In this document: positions 61,979 to 64,000 of the stretch, one piece after another | Position numbering within the stretch: the first letter of the stretch is position 1 | Layout: each line of letters starts with the position of its first letter | Assembly (NCBI RefSeq): GCF_008123515.1 | Contig: NZ_VSSR01000069.1 | Span: forward strand, 62,001-126,000 | DNA from: Bradyrhizobium cytisi | Lineage (GTDB): Bacteria > Pseudomonadota > Alphaproteobacteria > Rhizobiales > Xanthobacteraceae | DNA length: 64,000 nt | Direction of reading: 5' to 3' | The notes under the pieces: model-generated | Told to the model about the DNA's origin: nothing | The model's input: only the letters and a program-made list of their open reading frames with translations | Databases searched by the model: none | Position numbers and translations under genes: made by a program

Positions 61979-64000
61979 ATGACGCACCAGGAGGCGGCGC
62001 TGCATGGCGGTCCTGCCAAGCCGGACCATACGCACGATCATCCAGATGCCGCAGGGAATGCACCAGACGCACGCCCGCCGCGCAAGCTGGTGCTGTTCGC
62101 TGACGGCACCGGCAACGCCTTCACCACCCAGGAATCCAGCGTCTGGCGTCTCTACGAGGCGCTTGACCATACCAAGCCCGACCAGATCGCTTACTACATC
62201 AAGGGCGTCGGCACCGCCGGCTGGGCGCCGCTCGCCGCGCTCGACGGCGCCACCGGCATCGGCGTGCCCGCCAACGTCCGCAAGCTCTATCGCTTCCTGT
62301 GCTGGAACTGGCGCGAGGGCGACGAGATCTACATCTTCGGCTTCAGCCGCGGCGCCTTCACGGCGCGAACGCTGGCAGCGCTGATCGCGAGCCAGGGGCT
62401 GGTGCCGGCGGTGATCGACAAGATCGCCGTGTCGCATGCGGAGATGCAGCGCAACACGATGGCCGCCTGGCGAGAGTATCGCAAGCAATCAGTCGGCTAT
62501 CGCAGCCTGCCGACGATCTGGGTCGTGCGCTGGCTCCGCGACGTGCTGATCTATCTCTATGATCTCGTTTTCCGGCATCGCTCTTATGCCGGCGTCCGCG
62601 AGGCCATGGACGGCCGCAAGGAAGTCAAGATCGAATTCCTCGGACTGTTCGACACGGTCGAGGCGTTCGGTGTACCGATCGAGGAGCTCCGTGTCGCGAT
62701 CGACTGGGCGATCTGGCCGATCTCGTTTCGAAACTACCGGCTCTCCGACAAGGTGAAGCACGCCTGTCATGCGCTCGCGCTCGATGACGAACGCACCACC
62801 TTCCATCCGTTGCGCATCGACCAGGCCGGGCTTGCCGAGGAGCAGATCGTCAAGGAGGTCTGGTTCGCGGGCTCCCATTCCGACATCGGAGGCGGCTATC
62901 CGGAATCCACGCTGTCCTTCGTGCCGTTGGTGTGGATGGCCGAGCAGCTCGGCAACCAGCTCCGCTTCCAGGGCGGAACGATCGCGCGCTTCCGCGAGTA
63001 CCAGTCGGCGATCGGACCGATGCACGATTCGCGCAGCGGCGCCGGCGTGCTGTACCGCTACGGCCCGCGGCCGATCCACGACCGCGTGGAAGATGGCGGA
63101 CCGCCGGTGGTGCACTTCGGCGTAGTCGAGCGCATGCTGCACGGATGCGACAATTACGCGCCGCTGATGCTTCCGGCAAATGCCAAGGTGCTGCTGCCGA
63201 ACGGAGACGTGCTGCCGCTGACGCGGGACGAAACGCGCAAGGCCATGAGGTCCGCCTACGCGAAGCGGGAAGGCGATGGTCACAAGGCGGCCGAAGCCGA
63301 CGCCTTCATGGCGATGAGCCCGCCGAATCCCGAGATGGCACGGCAGGTCCTCGACACCGTGTGGTGGCGCCGCTTCGCCTATTTCTCGCTGCTGATCGCG
63401 CTCATCATCTTCGCCGCATGGCCCTGGATCGCGCGCTCGGTCGTCGGCTCGTCCAAGCAGCACGGGCTTGAGGATACCATCCTGCTCAAATGGATCACGG
63501 CGATCGACAACGGCACTAGCACGGTCGTCAAGCCGTTCGCCGATCTGCTCGCGAGCGTGCTGCCGTCCTACGCGGCACCGTGGCTTGCGATCGCGCTCTA
63601 TTATCCCTTCGTCACCACGGTCCTCGTCATCATCATCCTGATCGCGTGGAACAGGAATGCGGCGCTGCGCGACAGCATTCAGGAACGCGCACGCCTCGCC
63701 TGGTACCGGCCCGACCGGATGGCATCGCGAAGCCGGGTCAGCAAATCCGGCTGGTTGCTCGCGATCGGCCGCTGGATGCGACTGCATGCCTGGCCGGTGC
63801 GCATGGCCTTCACCAACGTCCTGATGCCGGCGGCCTTCCTCATCGCCATTTTCGGCTCGGGACTGCTGTTGCTGTCGCGCGGCTATCTCGACTGGCGCGC
63901 GGGCGTCGGCGACTTCTGCAAGAGCAGCGCATCGACGCGTGCCGTCGGTGACACGCCGGTGACGGCGCGCGACGGCGAATTGTTCGACGTCAGCGATTTC
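61979..64000 (+). CDS. DUF2235 (phospholipase-like alpha/beta hydrolase) protein, partial at the right edge
   Basis: 674 codons visible, no stop before the window ends. ATG 61979-61981 with GGAGGT four bases upstream. Residues ~35-330: DUF2235 domain with LVLFADGTGNAF, GFSRGAFTART (GxSxG nucleophile Ser), FLGLFDTVEAFGVP (Asp) and GSHSDIGGGY (His-Asp). The family includes Tle1-type phospholipase effectors of type VI secretion, but this protein continues into a membrane part: helices near 460-480 (FAYFSLLIALIIFAAWPWIA), 535-560 and 615-635. So it is probably an inner-membrane hydrolase rather than a secreted toxin. No VgrG or PAAR gene is seen nearby. Confidence 0.85.
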   Translation, partial: MTHQEAALHGGPAKPDHTHDHPDAAGNAPDARPPRKLVLFADGTGNAFTTQESSVWRLYEALDHTKPDQIAYYIKGVGTAGWAPLAALDGATGIGVPANVRKLYRFLCWNWREGDEIYIFGFSRGAFTARTLAALIASQGLVPAVIDKIAVSHAEMQRNTMAAWREYRKQSVGYRSLPTIWVVRWLRDVLIYLYDLVFRHRSYAGVREAMDGRKEVKIEFLGLFDTVEAFGVPIEELRVAIDWAIWPISFRNYRLSDKVKHACHALALDDERTTFHPLRIDQAGLAEEQIVKEVWFAGSHSDIGGGYPESTLSFVPLVWMAEQLGNQLRFQGGTIARFREYQSAIGPMHDSRSGAGVLYRYGPRPIHDRVEDGGPPVVHFGVVERMLHGCDNYAPLMLPANAKVLLPNGDVLPLTRDETRKAMRSAYAKREGDGHKAAEADAFMAMSPPNPEMARQVLDTVWWRRFAYFSLLIALIIFAAWPWIARSVVGSSKQHGLEDTILLKWITAIDNGTSTVVKPFADLLASVLPSYAAPWLAIALYYPFVTTVLVIIILIAWNRNAALRDSIQERARLAWYRPDRMASRSRVSKSGWLLAIGRWMRLHAWPVRMAFTNVLMPAAFLIAIFGSGLLLLSRGYLDWRAGVGDFCKSSASTRAVGDTPVTARDGELFDVSDF

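Noticed and set aside
61979..64000. DUF2235 protein as a type VI secretion effector
   Set aside because: Several membrane helices and no VgrG, PAAR or immunity gene within the visible region.

Overview
The window comes from a high-GC alphaproteobacterium, most likely Bradyrhizobium or a close relative in the Nitrobacteraceae. The clues are a CycM-type membrane cytochrome c, a fused LivM-LivG protein, GCG_CRPN and C40/SH3 proteins, Tat-exported YejA-type binding proteins, and several dispersed palindromic repeats typical of bradyrhizobial genomes. These assignments come from reading the sequence; no database search was run.

Layout. 0-5.4 kb: the end of tadC (Tad/Flp pilus), a TadD-like TPR lipoprotein, a metallophosphoesterase, an M17 aminopeptidase and an NlpC/P60 hydrolase. 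5.4-13.8 kb (minus strand): an oligopeptide ABC importer of the Yej type with two tandem binding proteins; a VapBC-like toxin-antitoxin pair sits inside the operon between yejE and yejF. 14-16.4 kb: cycM, kdsB and pheA. 16.4-22.7 kb: a luciferase-like oxidoreductase, then metF-metH. 22.7-31 kb: accessory metabolic genes (DUF3592, GST, threonine/serine dehydratase, GNAT, penicillin acylase-glpK) separated by palindromic repeats. 31-38.3 kb: an MBOAT/SGNH acylation pair, MarR, a branched-chain amino-acid type ABC transporter without a binding protein, and dsbB.

38.3-42.4 kb is an accessory island. Two hypothetical genes (one frameshifted Ig-like protein and one LamG-domain protein) lie between two copies of a 108-bp direct repeat. 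The second copy is next to tRNA-Leu(CAA), which is followed by an apparent integrase C-terminal relic.

42.5-58.9 kb is the most interesting part. Two convergent operons meet tail to tail at 49.12 kb. The plus operon is SDR1-accB-accC-pxpB1-pxpC1-BCCP-like. The minus strand carries SDR2-aminotransferase, then permease-permease-binding protein-ATPase-pxpB2-pxpC2-pxpA. A LysR regulator and an RraA-type aldolase lie beside them and a third SDR follows. My inference is a catabolic system for a cyclic amide (a substituted 5-oxoproline, lactam or hydantoin-like compound). The compound would be imported by the ABC transporter and opened by ATP- and biotin-dependent PxpABC/AccBC enzymes. The resulting amino acid would be transaminated and oxidised, and finally cleaved by the aldolase. 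PxpA has an altered active-site motif and one carrier protein lacks the usual biotin lysine, so this is not ordinary 5-oxoproline recycling.

59-64 kb: a DUF6314 protein, small hypotheticals, an AraC regulator truncated by an in-frame stop near its C-terminus, two small exported proteins, and a DUF2235 hydrolase running off the right edge.
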